Positions 55,211-64,000 of a stretch of DNA of 64,000 nt are shown here, one piece after another. Every line of letters starts with the position of its first letter. Positions within the stretch are counted from its first letter, which is position 1. A model generated the notes under the pieces. The model was not told the origin of the DNA. It did not search any database and worked only from the letters and a program-made list of their open reading frames with translations. Location of the stretch: NCBI RefSeq assembly GCF_000238375.3, contig NZ_AHBZ03000021.1, positions 310,001-374,000 of the forward strand. Reading direction: 5' to 3'. A program made the position numbers and the translations under genes. Origin of the DNA: Pseudoalteromonas citrea (lineage in GTDB: Bacteria > Pseudomonadota > Gammaproteobacteria > Enterobacterales > Alteromonadaceae).

Positions 55211-57637
55211 TTACATTCGACTTTTAACTTTATTGGTCGCTTGTGAAGTGGCAGGATCGTCCGGCCAAAAATGCTTTGGATATCGACCTTTCATTTCCTT
55301 TTGCACGTCTTTGTAACTGTTTTTCCAAAAATGTGCCAAATCTTGCGTTAACTGTAATGGCCTTCGCGCCGGTGACAATAGCTCCATCAATAACGGCAAC
55401 TGCCCTCGACATAATTTAGGTGTTTCAGTTAACCCATATACCTCTTGCATGCGAACCGACACTTTAGCTGGCCCTTCAAGTTGATATATGATTTTTACAT
55501 TAGAGCCACTCGGAACCTGAATCCTGCTTGGTAGTATTTGTTCTAATAGCTGTTGTTGTTGCCAATCTAAGCAGCTAATTAAAGCTGATTTTAAGTCTAG
55601 TTTTTTCAACTGTGTCAGCTGTTTAACATCATGTAAAAAGGGAGCAAGCCATTTATTTATCTCTTTAAATAAGGCCAGCTCTTCTAAATTATTAAACTCA
55701 GACGGATAGAAACGTGACGCTAATGACAAGCGATTAAGGAAAGGTTTTACATCGTCATATTGTTGAAATAGCGCAAAACCATGTTTTTGAATTAGCGCTA
55801 ACCAAGCTTGGGTTCTCGTTGCTATATCAATCTCTTTCGAGCTTGGTACCGCATCAATGATCAAATCACCAATCACTCGGCGATCTTCATGTAAAAAGCG
55901 TCCTTTTTTTTCATCAAACTCACAAATACTATAGTGAGAAAACAAATAAGGTAATACATCATTCAATTGCTTGATTGATAAATCAGTCGCACTAAATATA
56001 CGCTGGCCTTTATGCCCACCAAGCGCTGCAATCGCAATATAATCGTCACTCAACCAATGACTTTCGTGATTATTTACGCCCGCACCATTGGCTAATACAA
56101 ACCCTTGCCCTCGCCTTTTTGCTAACCTATCTGGAAATGCCAGCGCGACTATAATACTGAGATATTCTGTAGCGAGAGAGGTAGGCTTAGTTACTTTTAA
56201 ACGCTTAAACCATTGATTTAATTGTTGAGTGAATACTGGGTGTGGTCGCTCAAACTGGCTTAATAGAGCAACCCTTAATTCTGGGCTACTGCTCACCCTG
56301 CTTTCTAATAATGCAACAAAATAGCAGGCTAACGCCATTATGCCACTATATTCAGCTTCCAAAGCTTGTACTTTGATCAGCATGTGCGCCAAACGAGGTT
56401 CAGTACCAAAACTATGCACCTTGCTCCCAAGCGGAGTTAGCTTGCCACTTTTATCTATCACCTCAAGCATTTCTAGTAACTTAGAGGCTTGCAATATTTG
56501 AATATCAGTTGGCTGATCTAATAATGGTAGGTCTGAGATATCACTTCCCCAAACTTTTGCTTCTAATAGCAAGCTCGCAATATCTGAACTGAGTATCTCT
56601 GGTACATCATGGCTATCCCGTCGTTCAAATTGTTCATGTGATCCAAGTCTATATACAACACCGGGCTCTACTCTCCCTGCCCGCCCAGCCCGCTGAATCG
56701 CAGATGACCTAGAAATTGACACTGTAGCAAGCTCTGTCACACCGGTTTTAAGGTTAAATTGTGCAGCCCGACGTTTTCCGCTATCTACAACAATCCTTAT
56801 CCCTTCAATTGTTAAAGATGTCTCAGCCACATTCGTGGTTAATACCACCTTTCTAAGCCCTTCTTTTGCAGGTGAAATAGCTGCTTGTTGAGTGTTCTTA
56901 TCTTGGTCACCAAATAGCGTTACTATTTCAGTATCGGACAATTTATAATCCAACAACATTTGCGCTACTCGCTGAATCTCGCGCTGACCAGGTAAGAAAA
57001 CCAAGGCACTACCTTGTTGTTCTTTAAGTGCTTTAACCACTATACCAGCAATTGCATCTAACCATTTTGATTCATCCTGCAAAGGCTCGTACACCGTTTC
57101 AATAGGAAAACTACGCCCCTCACAACTGACAATCGGCCCCGCTAAAAACTGCTGGTATCGTTGGGTATCGAGTGTGGCTGACATCACCAATATTTTCAGG
57201 TCTTCTCTGAGTGCCATTTGTGTTTCGAGTGCTAAGGCCAGTGCAGTATCAGCTGCCAAAGAGCGTTCATGAAATTCATCAAAAATAATTAAATCAACAT
57301 CTGTGAGCTCCGGATCGGTCTGTATTAACCTCGTCAAGATCCCCTCTGTGACTATTTCTAACCTCGTGTTGTTAGAAACTTTTACATCGTTCCTAATACG
57401 AAGCCCAATACTTTGACCAACGCGCTCCTGTTGCTGTTTAGCTAAAAATTGCGCAATATTTCTTGCGGCAAGGCGCCGAGGTTCAAGCATTATAATTCGC
57501 TTAAAATGCCCGTCTCTTACTAACTGCAAAGGCAGCCAGGTTGACTTGCCAGCACCGGGAGGCGCTTGTAGAAGCACTTTATTTTGAGATGTTAATTCAG
57601 CAATAAGCGAAGGATAAATTGATTCTATTGGTAACAA
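55211..57637 (-). CDS. hrpB: ATP-dependent helicase HrpB
   Basis: 808 residues. DEAH/DEFH-box RNA helicase: Walker A APPGAGKSTWLP, DEFHERS, SATLD, ETSLTIEGIRIVVDSGKRR, QRAGRAGRVEPG, then the HrpB-specific C-terminus with SPARRPLQLTQDLAHFWKNSY and the KGRYPKHFWPDDP end. The start is TTG at 57637 (no in-frame ATG fits); the preceding TAGGG could serve as ribosome site. Confidence 0.95.
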   Translation of the reverse strand: MLPIESIYPSLIAELTSQNKVLLQAPPGAGKSTWLPLQLVRDGHFKRIIMLEPRRLAARNIAQFLAKQQQERVGQSIGLRIRNDVKVSNNTRLEIVTEGILTRLIQTDPELTDVDLIIFDEFHERSLAADTALALALETQMALREDLKILVMSATLDTQRYQQFLAGPIVSCEGRSFPIETVYEPLQDESKWLDAIAGIVVKALKEQQGSALVFLPGQREIQRVAQMLLDYKLSDTEIVTLFGDQDKNTQQAAISPAKEGLRKVVLTTNVAETSLTIEGIRIVVDSGKRRAAQFNLKTGVTELATVSISRSSAIQRAGRAGRVEPGVVYRLGSHEQFERRDSHDVPEILSSDIASLLLEAKVWGSDISDLPLLDQPTDIQILQASKLLEMLEVIDKSGKLTPLGSKVHSFGTEPRLAHMLIKVQALEAEYSGIMALACYFVALLESRVSSSPELRVALLSQFERPHPVFTQQLNQWFKRLKVTKPTSLATEYLSIIVALAFPDRLAKRRGQGFVLANGAGVNNHESHWLSDDYIAIAALGGHKGQRIFSATDLSIKQLNDVLPYLFSHYSICEFDEKKGRFLHEDRRVIGDLIIDAVPSSKEIDIATRTQAWLALIQKHGFALFQQYDDVKPFLNRLSLASRFYPSEFNNLEELALFKEINKWLAPFLHDVKQLTQLKKLDLKSALISCLDWQQQQLLEQILPSRIQVPSGSNVKIIYQLEGPAKVSVRMQEVYGLTETPKLCRGQLPLLMELLSPARRPLQLTQDLAHFWKNSYKDVQKEMKGRYPKHFWPDDPATSQATNKVKSRM

Positions 57638-57822
57638 AGCAAACCCTAGCAGGATAATATTTACCTATATTAACATGTTAGAAGTCGGTATTTGCACCTT
57701 TTTAGCATCACAATGAATCATGGAGCAAATCAGCCTTAAGTTACATTGAAGTAAACAAAAGGTTGCAAGAAAGGTCAAAAAAGAGTATTTATTAATGGGT
57801 TAAGCGATTAGCTCAAGTAATG

Positions 57823-57857
57823 AAATAAATAATATATTACATCTGTATTATTTATTT
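57823..57857. promoter_or_regulatory. 11-bp inverted repeat upstream of the permease pair
   Basis: AAATAAATAAT (57823-57833) / ATTATTTATTT (57847-57857), exact, 13-base spacer, 42 bases before the first permease gene. Either an operator at the promoter or an AT-rich hairpin in the leader. Confidence 0.35.
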
Positions 57858-57898
57858 AGCAGTATTATTCACCTAAATAAAGGCGAGCGCGGTAGGTT

Positions 57899-59242
57899 AT
57901 GTTTCAATATTATTTAAAGTTGGCCTGGATCAGTATTAAAAAAACACCTGTATTAAGCCTACTCATGATATTGATAATCGCATTAGGTATTGCCGCTTCT
58001 ATGGTCACTTACACCATAAGCTATATGATGAATCAACATCCAATGCCCACTAAGCAAGATACACTGCAGCTTATCCACCTAAGTAGCTGGTCTGCCGAGC
58101 GTCCTTATCGAGAGCTAGATGGTAAAGAAGATGCACCATCAATGATGACTTACCAGGATGCTGAAAACCTTTTTTCAGCGCATAAAGCCAGTTCATTGAT
58201 AAAACATCAATCTGTCATTGGTACTTACCGAGATCAAATCAGAGCGGCACATCAGCCGATCACAGACGCCAGACTGCGATCTATGTTGACCATAAACCAT
58301 GACTTTTTCCCAATGTTTGATGTTCCTTTCCTGTTTGGCTCTGCTTGGTCTAAACGTGCTGATGAAAAAGGAGAACTCGTTGCCGTGATCAGTAGTGAAC
58401 TCAATCAACAGCTATTTAATGGTGAAAACTCCGTTGGTAAGCAGATCATAATGGGAAACTTTATATTGACGATTTCTGGCGTCACCGATAACTGGCTCCC
58501 TACTCCGAAGTTTTATTATGTAAGAACAGAAGGCTTTGTAAATCCAAGAGATATAATGATCCCATTCCAGAGTCAAATTCAAAATGGGTTATTTGCTAAA
58601 TCCGATACTCGATACTATTGCGTCAACTATCCAACTGATGAATCCTTTTCTACCTTGTTAGCTTCAAGCTGCGTGTGGCTGCATTTTTGGGTTGAGCTAA
58701 ATTCTGGTGCTGATTTACCGCAATATAATAATTTTCTAAACAACTATGACGCGCAGCAAAAACAAGCTGGTCGCTTTCAGAGAGCGCTTGCAAGTTACAC
58801 GCTCAATATAAAAAACTATTTAACGAGAGAGAAAATGATCCCGGAGGACACAAAGTTAGCTGTGTGGCTGGCATTTTCGTTCTTAATAGTGTGTCTATTA
58901 AACTGTATGAGCCTGATGTTAAATAAGTTCTACAATAAGCGAGGTGAAGTCGGATTACGCCGAGCTGTAGGCGCTAGCCAACAAAATATTGCTTTCCAAT
59001 TTGGCAGTGAAACATTATTAATTAGTGTCATTGGCGGGTGCTTTGGCTTGCTACTCACCAAACTAGGCTTGTTAGCTGCACAAAAAATCTTAACTTTTCT
59101 ACCTAAACAAATTATGGAAATGAACCTAACACTTGCAATTATGACTTTAATCTTGTCGGTTGTATCGTGCTGTGTATTTAGCTTATGGCCTATTTATAAA
59201 GCCATTAAAGTACAGCCTTCTAGCCAGTTAAAAAGTTTGTGA
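57899..59242 (+). CDS. MacB-type ABC transporter permease, first of a pair
   Basis: 447 residues. Four-helix MacB/FtsX layout: one helix near residue 15-40, a ~230-residue periplasmic MacB_PCD domain, and three C-terminal helices, with the coupling signature NKRGEVGLRRAVGASQQNIAFQF. Such permeases export peptides, antibiotics or lipoproteins or act mechanotransmissively. No ATPase or membrane-fusion partner gene is adjacent in this window. Ten bases before the second permease. Confidence 0.85.
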   Translation: MFQYYLKLAWISIKKTPVLSLLMILIIALGIAASMVTYTISYMMNQHPMPTKQDTLQLIHLSSWSAERPYRELDGKEDAPSMMTYQDAENLFSAHKASSLIKHQSVIGTYRDQIRAAHQPITDARLRSMLTINHDFFPMFDVPFLFGSAWSKRADEKGELVAVISSELNQQLFNGENSVGKQIIMGNFILTISGVTDNWLPTPKFYYVRTEGFVNPRDIMIPFQSQIQNGLFAKSDTRYYCVNYPTDESFSTLLASSCVWLHFWVELNSGADLPQYNNFLNNYDAQQKQAGRFQRALASYTLNIKNYLTREKMIPEDTKLAVWLAFSFLIVCLLNCMSLMLNKFYNKRGEVGLRRAVGASQQNIAFQFGSETLLISVIGGCFGLLLTKLGLLAAQKILTFLPKQIMEMNLTLAIMTLILSVVSCCVFSLWPIYKAIKVQPSSQLKSL

Positions 59243-59252
59243 GATTAAGTTT

Positions 59253-60458
59253 ATGAAAACATTTGGTCTAATACTAAAATCACTGATTAAAAGAAGAACA
59301 ACCTCTTTACTGCTTATAATACAAATAGCAATAACCCTTACAATCTTAATTAATGCGGCTTTTATACTAATACAAAAACAAGTAAAAATTGATAAACCAA
59401 GTGGTGTAGATATACAGAACATTTTTAGTTTCACTATGAACATTCAAGGACCAGATAATGAGGTGCTCAATCGAATAGAGCAAAATGTACAAGCAATTCG
59501 TGACTTAGACACTGTATATAATGCATCACAATCTAATGCCGTTCCTTATTCCGAAATTGGCGCCCATGTATCTTATGGTTTGGTAGAAGGGAGTGATAAT
59601 AGTATGGGGAGCGCAGGATATTACCTCAGTAGTTATCATGGCTTAGATACACTCGGCATAGCACTTATTGCTGGAGAGTGGTTCCAGCCCAGTGATATTA
59701 CCATTTATGATGACAACGACTCTGCTGGTGTTAAAGTGGTGATCTCTAAAGCTCTAGCGATTGCGCTATTTCCAGATAACTGGCGCCAAGCACTGGGTGA
59801 GACCCTCTATATCGATGGTTCCGCAGATACTATCGTAGGTATTGCAGATATAATCCCTGGTACATGGCCTTCATGGCGAAACTTTGATAAGCATATTATG
59901 GCTGCGAGCACATTAAAAAGTGCAGAACCACATATCATTGTCCGAGCACATGACGGCGCACGTGATGAAGCAATGGCAGAGGTAAAAAAATTGCTATTGC
60001 AAACACCAAACCGCTGGATAGATAAATTCAAAACACTACAAGAACAACGCACTCAGAGCCATATCAATGATATCGCAATAGTGCATATATTACTTTTTGT
60101 TGTGTTACTACTCATCGTCGTCACTGCATTGGGTATATTCGCACAAGTGCGTTTTAGTATTGTCACTCGACGTAAGCAAATAGGCACACAACGCGCATTA
60201 GGTGCCAGTAAATCTCAAATACTGCAACATTACATGATTGAAACATTCATTCTTGCGACATTAGGAGCACTACTCGGAGCTTTACTCACAATAGTGACAA
60301 ACGTTTATCTAATTGAGCAATTTAAGTTAATCGTAGTACCAATGAGTTATATACTGCTTGGCGCATGTAGCATGATATTACTGAGTCAAATCGCAACATT
60401 ACACCCAATTTTACAAGCAAGTCGCGTATCACCTGCGATTGTCACCCGAGGCGGTTAA
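59253..60458 (+). CDS. MacB-type ABC transporter permease, second of a pair
   Basis: 401 residues. Same layout: N-terminal helix (SLLLIIQIAITLTILINAAF), a periplasmic domain, and three helices with TRRKQIGTQRALGASKSQILQHYMIETF. Presumably a heterodimer with the upstream permease. Convergent with the diguanylate cyclase gene. Confidence 0.85.
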   Translation: MKTFGLILKSLIKRRTTSLLLIIQIAITLTILINAAFILIQKQVKIDKPSGVDIQNIFSFTMNIQGPDNEVLNRIEQNVQAIRDLDTVYNASQSNAVPYSEIGAHVSYGLVEGSDNSMGSAGYYLSSYHGLDTLGIALIAGEWFQPSDITIYDDNDSAGVKVVISKALAIALFPDNWRQALGETLYIDGSADTIVGIADIIPGTWPSWRNFDKHIMAASTLKSAEPHIIVRAHDGARDEAMAEVKKLLLQTPNRWIDKFKTLQEQRTQSHINDIAIVHILLFVVLLLIVVTALGIFAQVRFSIVTRRKQIGTQRALGASKSQILQHYMIETFILATLGALLGALLTIVTNVYLIEQFKLIVVPMSYILLGACSMILLSQIATLHPILQASRVSPAIVTRGG

Positions 60459-60503
60459 TCGTTAAAACATAAATCAGTCTTCACGTTAGACTACATTACT
60501 CGT

Positions 60504-62348
60504 TCAAGCGGGTATTTCAGCACCGACATAACTGCTACTAACAACAATGTTCCCCTGACGTACTTGTTCTTTATAATGTTTTAATGTGTACTCCACATCA
60601 AATGCACTAGGTTGGCGCACTGATTCGAGCCCAATCCAGGTATTGCGATGTACTTCTTTTGCTAAATATAAACCACTATCGGCAAGTTCTAATACTTGCT
60701 CCCAGGAGACTTGCTCTTGTAGACCTGGTGTCAAAGGGTAAGGTGCAAAGCCTATCGAGCAGGTGCACTGTACTGTTTGGCCATTGGCCATAAATGGAAA
60801 ACGTTCAACTTGCTGACGGATCCGCTCCACAGCCTCCTGCGCATCACGTCTCGACATATCAGGCATTACCAACAAAAACTCTTCACCGCCCCACCTCACT
60901 AATAAATCACTATTTCGTGTGCACTGCTTGAGAATGTCAGCAAAGCTCTGTAACACGAGATCTCCTGCAGCATGGCCATAGGTGTCGTTAATTTTTTTGA
61001 AGTGGTCAATATCAACAATGCAAAAGATCATGTCGTGCTTTTCTGGCAGGGCATTGATTTGACTATCTATGGTGCTAAAAAAGTAATGGCGATTACTCAA
61101 CCCCGTTAAACTGTCAGTAAAGCTCAGCGTTTGCAGTCGCTTATTTCTTTCTTTTAGCTCAGCGGTGCGTTCAGCCACTTGCATCTCTAACTTTGACGTA
61201 TACCGGCGGTTTTGCCAACGCCAATAAATAAACAGTACCGTAGCTAAACATAACAAACCGATCAGCAGCCAACGTTGCTGCGTGAGTTTCGTATTTTCTA
61301 ACGTTTGCTCATGTTGCACTATCTGCTGAGCTTGAATGGCGTTGTCTTTTTCTAACAAGCTCACCTGCTGCTGCTGGTGCGCTAGCGCATATTGGGCCTC
61401 CAGTTGCAAAACTTTGTTATTGCGTTTTTGCTGGTCAAGCGCTCTTTCTGTTAACGAGTACCGTTTCAAATATAAATGCGCTTGCTGATAATCACTAAGC
61501 TGGGCATAAGCGCTGGCCAATAGCCGTTGTAAAGATGCTTGCTCTTCTAAATAACGTGTATGAAAAGTTTGCTCAAGCCCCTTCATTGCTAATTCAATCG
61601 CCTCAGAAAACTCACCGGCTTGTAAGGCACTTTCCGCCAAAGTAAGTTGATAATCGAGCTTACTCTTATCATCTGCAGATGACATATACGTTATTGAAAA
61701 TTCGTTAAGTAAGGTGCGACTGACCAAATAATTACCAAGCCGTAAAGCAACTTGCGCCTCAATTAACAACAGTCGAGCAGATAAAGGGCTATTATTTTTT
61801 GCAAGCTTTTGACCCTGCTCTAGTTCATATAAAGCCTGTCTGAAGCTGCCTTTCTCAAGATAGATCTTGGCCCGCCAAAGCTTCACATGTACCAAAAGCT
61901 CATCGCCTTCATTAAGCGCCTGTGCGATTTGCGTAGCTTGGTTTACGTATCTTTGTGCATGGTCATATCGTTCTAAATCAAGTTCTAAGTCAATAATTGC
62001 CAATAATGTTTCCACCATAATACTGGGCTTACCAACTTGCTCAGCAAGTTCTAACGCTTGATAATGCATCGACAAGCTATGTTTATAGTCTCCAAAATGC
62101 TGTCTAATACTGGCTTCGATTAAGATTGTTTGAATTTCAATGGTGCGTTGTGCATAGTGCTTAGCTTGATTGCGGATCACCCTAAGTTGAGGTAACACAC
62201 TGAGTTCATGCTCGCTTTCCATACGGTACTTGAGTTGCTCAAATGCCGTATTAATTGTTTGCTTTTGCACTAGGGAATCTTCATCGCCATAGAGCTCATA
62301 CGAAAATAAAATCAGACAATAATACCACCCACTTTTTAACCAGCTCAT
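60504..62348 (-). CDS. TPR-coupled membrane diguanylate cyclase
   Basis: 614 residues. N-terminal signal sequence, about eight TPR-like repeats in the periplasm (residues ~30-330), a coiled coil, one membrane helix (WLLIGLLCLATVLFIYWRW), a second coiled coil and a GGDEF domain with the intact active site WGGEEFLLV; the upstream DSLTGLSNRHYF and DHFKKINDTYGH blocks are intact too. Makes c-di-GMP. Its start overlaps the stop of the binding-protein gene by four bases, so the two are translationally coupled. Confidence 0.92.
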   Translation of the reverse strand: MSWLKSGWYYCLILFSYELYGDEDSLVQKQTINTAFEQLKYRMESEHELSVLPQLRVIRNQAKHYAQRTIEIQTILIEASIRQHFGDYKHSLSMHYQALELAEQVGKPSIMVETLLAIIDLELDLERYDHAQRYVNQATQIAQALNEGDELLVHVKLWRAKIYLEKGSFRQALYELEQGQKLAKNNSPLSARLLLIEAQVALRLGNYLVSRTLLNEFSITYMSSADDKSKLDYQLTLAESALQAGEFSEAIELAMKGLEQTFHTRYLEEQASLQRLLASAYAQLSDYQQAHLYLKRYSLTERALDQQKRNNKVLQLEAQYALAHQQQQVSLLEKDNAIQAQQIVQHEQTLENTKLTQQRWLLIGLLCLATVLFIYWRWQNRRYTSKLEMQVAERTAELKERNKRLQTLSFTDSLTGLSNRHYFFSTIDSQINALPEKHDMIFCIVDIDHFKKINDTYGHAAGDLVLQSFADILKQCTRNSDLLVRWGGEEFLLVMPDMSRRDAQEAVERIRQQVERFPFMANGQTVQCTCSIGFAPYPLTPGLQEQVSWEQVLELADSGLYLAKEVHRNTWIGLESVRQPSAFDVEYTLKHYKEQVRQGNIVVSSSYVGAEIPA

Positions 62349-63226
62349 GGTAGAGCTCGCATCAGCATTGATTCATTAACCATGTGCCAATCTTTAACTC
62401 GCCCACTAATGAACCCCGATTCAATCAGCGCTTTTTTCAGTATCCCTCGTTGTTTTAAAATAGCCAAACCTGTATTCAGTGCATTAAACACTTGCTCACC
62501 ATCGGGGTGGCGTTTGCTAACAACAAAATGTCGTGAATCGGGTAACAATAATTTTAATTCATTGATGGGCACATACTCTCGCCCCTCAAAGTTCAATACT
62601 AAAGATTCACTCACACTAAAGTTAATCAGCATTGCATCAACCACATTGGTTTCAACCATCTCTAGCATAGTTTCCCAAGGGCCAATAAAGCTCACCACAT
62701 TAATATCGGTATTATTCAGTGCTCGCCAGTCTACTTTCCACCGAGGGTTTGCAACAACCGTCAATTGATTCAGGCGTTCAGCGGGCATATCATGTAAAGC
62801 GACATTACGCTTGGTAACATAAAACCCCGCTTCATATTCTCCATACTCAACCAAAGCCTCCGTAATATAGAGCGATCCTTTATAATCAAGTAGGTCTTCA
62901 TGCCATGTTGAGCGTGCCAATACCAAGCTGTCTCCAGCAATTAGATCTGAGAATTCTACGATATTGACTGAAGGTTTGGGATTAAATATAACGGGCCGAT
63001 GTTCACCGCCTAAAAAGAGTGCTTGCTGCAAAAGCACCATTTCAATGATCTCGATATGAGACCCTTTGGTTGAAGGATGAAAGTCATCAATGTCTAAAAC
63101 TGACCGTCCCGCTAAAAACTCTTTGTATCGTTGGCTAAAGTTTTCACTGCTAATAATATCAATCACGAGCGGTGGCTTGGCATAAGCAAAGCTAGATACA
63201 AATAAAAAAAACCAACACCATTTCAT
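62345..63226 (-). CDS. Periplasmic solute-binding protein (SBP_bac_3 type)
   Basis: 293 residues. Signal peptide (KWCWFFLFVSSFAYA) and a type II bilobal binding-protein fold (VLARSTWHEDLLDYKGSLYITE, GFYVTKRNV, GPWETMLEMVETNVVDAMLIN, HFVVSKRHPDGEQVFNAL). Not associated with transport genes; it is the first gene of a two-gene operon with a diguanylate cyclase, so it probably serves as a sensor of a periplasmic ligand (inference). Confidence 0.75.
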   Translation of the reverse strand: MKWCWFFLFVSSFAYAKPPLVIDIISSENFSQRYKEFLAGRSVLDIDDFHPSTKGSHIEIIEMVLLQQALFLGGEHRPVIFNPKPSVNIVEFSDLIAGDSLVLARSTWHEDLLDYKGSLYITEALVEYGEYEAGFYVTKRNVALHDMPAERLNQLTVVANPRWKVDWRALNNTDINVVSFIGPWETMLEMVETNVVDAMLINFSVSESLVLNFEGREYVPINELKLLLPDSRHFVVSKRHPDGEQVFNALNTGLAILKQRGILKKALIESGFISGRVKDWHMVNESMLMRALP

Positions 63227-63384
63227 TCACAATTCCAACAATCAAAGAGAATAAAAAATTTAATTCGGTTTAATTATACAAGAATAAAAATTAATTGGTT
63301 AACTTAGGCAGGAATATTATTGTGATTGACACAAGATAGAGAACTTTAGAGGGGAAAATTGGTAAGTTAATAATTTTTACTCAA

Positions 63385-63422
63385 AAGGGCGATTAAGAAT
63401 TACAGGTTTCTTAAACGCCCTT
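63385..63422 (-). terminator. Terminator of metH
   Basis: Minus strand: AAGGGCG-T-TTAAGAA, an 8-base loop, TTCTTAA-T-CGCCCTT then TT, a 14-pair stem with one mismatch (T-T), about 14 bases after the metH stop. Confidence 0.75.
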
Positions 63423-63435
63423 AGCCAAACATTAA

Positions 63436-64000
63436 CTACGCAGGTTCATAGCCTAAATTTGGTGATAACCAGCGCTCAGCTTCTTCAAGTGTCATGTTGG
63501 TACGTGTTGCATAGTCTTCAACTTGGTCTTTTTGAATACTCGCAACGGCATAATATTTACAGTCAGGGTGAGAAAAGTACCAACCCGACACCGCAGCGCC
63601 TGGCCACATCGCATAAGAAGAGGTTAACTGCATACCAATACGCTGCTCAGTATCAAGTAACTGCCAAATCTTTTTCTTCTCAGTGTGCTCAGGGCAAGCT
63701 GGGTAGCCTGGTGCTGGACGTATGCCTTGGTAATTTTCACGAATAAGTTCTTCATTACTCAAGCTCTCGTCAGGCACATAACCCCAAAACTCTTTTCGTA
63801 CTTGCTCGTGTAAATACTCTGCAAATGCTTCCGCCAAACGATCCGCTACGGCCTTAACCATTATTTTATTGTAGTCGTCTTGCTTGGCATCAAATGCATC
63901 AGCCAAGTCGTCTTCTTCAAGACCCCCCGTCACCGCAAAGCCACCGTAATAATCTGCAATACCCTTCGGCGCAATGTAATCTGCCAAGCAGTAATTAGGA
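63436..64000 (-). CDS. metH: Cobalamin-dependent methionine synthase, C-terminal part
   Basis: The frame stays open to the window edge; about 188 residues are present. LADYIAPKG and [15 protein letters not shown] are the reactivation (AdoMet-binding) domain of MetH, with the conserved Arg of the SAM site, followed by the [28 protein letters not shown] block and the terminal NLGYEP. MetH methylates homocysteine from methyl-tetrahydrofolate. The substrate and B12 domains lie beyond the window. Confidence 0.96.
   Translation of the reverse strand, partial: PNYCLADYIAPKGIADYYGGFAVTGGLEEDDLADAFDAKQDDYNKIMVKAVADRLAEAFAEYLHEQVRKEFWGYVPDESLSNEELIRENYQGIRPAPGYPACPEHTEKKKIWQLLDTEQRIGMQLTSSYAMWPGAAVSGWYFSHPDCKYYAVASIQKDQVEDYATRTNMTLEEAERWLSPNLGYEPA

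Overview
The window is a chromosomal segment of a marine gammaproteobacterium, most likely Pseudoalteromonas or a close relative in the Alteromonadales. This is inferred from gene order and protein style: moderately AT-rich DNA, several E. coli-like neighbourhoods (yfbV/ackA-pta, arsC-like/dapE, mrp/metG, yceD-rpmF-plsX-fab cluster, yejK/yejL/yejM, rluC/rne), and many c-di-GMP and sensor proteins. About 59 protein genes are supported. I found no rRNA, tRNA, CRISPR, integrase or transposase, so this is mainly core genome with some lineage-specific inserts.

Layout. 1-10.5 kb: the end of a dNTP triphosphohydrolase gene, a secreted DUF3718 protein, xthA, a CbiM-like membrane protein, rlmA, yfbV, ackA-pta, then a tight run (ACT protein, EIIA-Glc-like protein, ArsC-like protein, dapE, M15 peptidase). 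10.5-21.4 kb: EamA transporter, a structured intergenic element, alaA, an orphan Hpt protein, tapT-like DTW gene, an HExxH protein, an EAL phosphodiesterase, dcd, mrp and metG. 21.4-25.1 kb: a large periplasmic-propeller sensor kinase. 25.1-36.8 kb: one long minus-strand block running yceD-rpmF-plsX-fabD-fabG-acpP-fabF-pabC-mltG-tmk-holB-pilZ-tatD-phoD-like. It couples ribosomal protein L32, phospholipid and fatty-acid synthesis, folate, cell wall, DNA replication and pilus functions. fabH is missing from its usual place between plsX and fabD. 36.8-42.8 kb: yceF, a HAD phosphatase, rluC, and rne with a long leader and a 31-copy pentapeptide repeat.

43-48.7 kb holds a cell-envelope group: a MltC-like transglycosylase, an LPP20 lipoprotein, and a divergent three-lipoprotein operon (TPR lipoprotein, LpoB-like, LPP20). 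48.7-54.9 kb: yejK, yejL, a shortened yejM-like gene, a DUF4124 protein, a stand-alone aceK and an overlapping LysR regulator. 55.2-64 kb: hrpB, two MacB-type permeases without an ATPase gene, a diguanylate cyclase with a co-transcribed periplasmic binding protein, and the C-terminal end of metH.

Most notable are: an EIIA-Glc homologue that has lost both active-site histidines; a wobble-supported RNA fold between alaA and the EamA gene; the missing fabH, with a 12-bp perfect hairpin in its place; overlapping alternative hairpins in the rne leader; a yejM whose sulfatase-like domain has shrunk; and a near-leaderless promoter for yceD. No wholly new multi-gene defence or metabolic system is evident. 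The best candidates for new biology are the EIIA-like/ACT pair and the structured element before the EamA gene.
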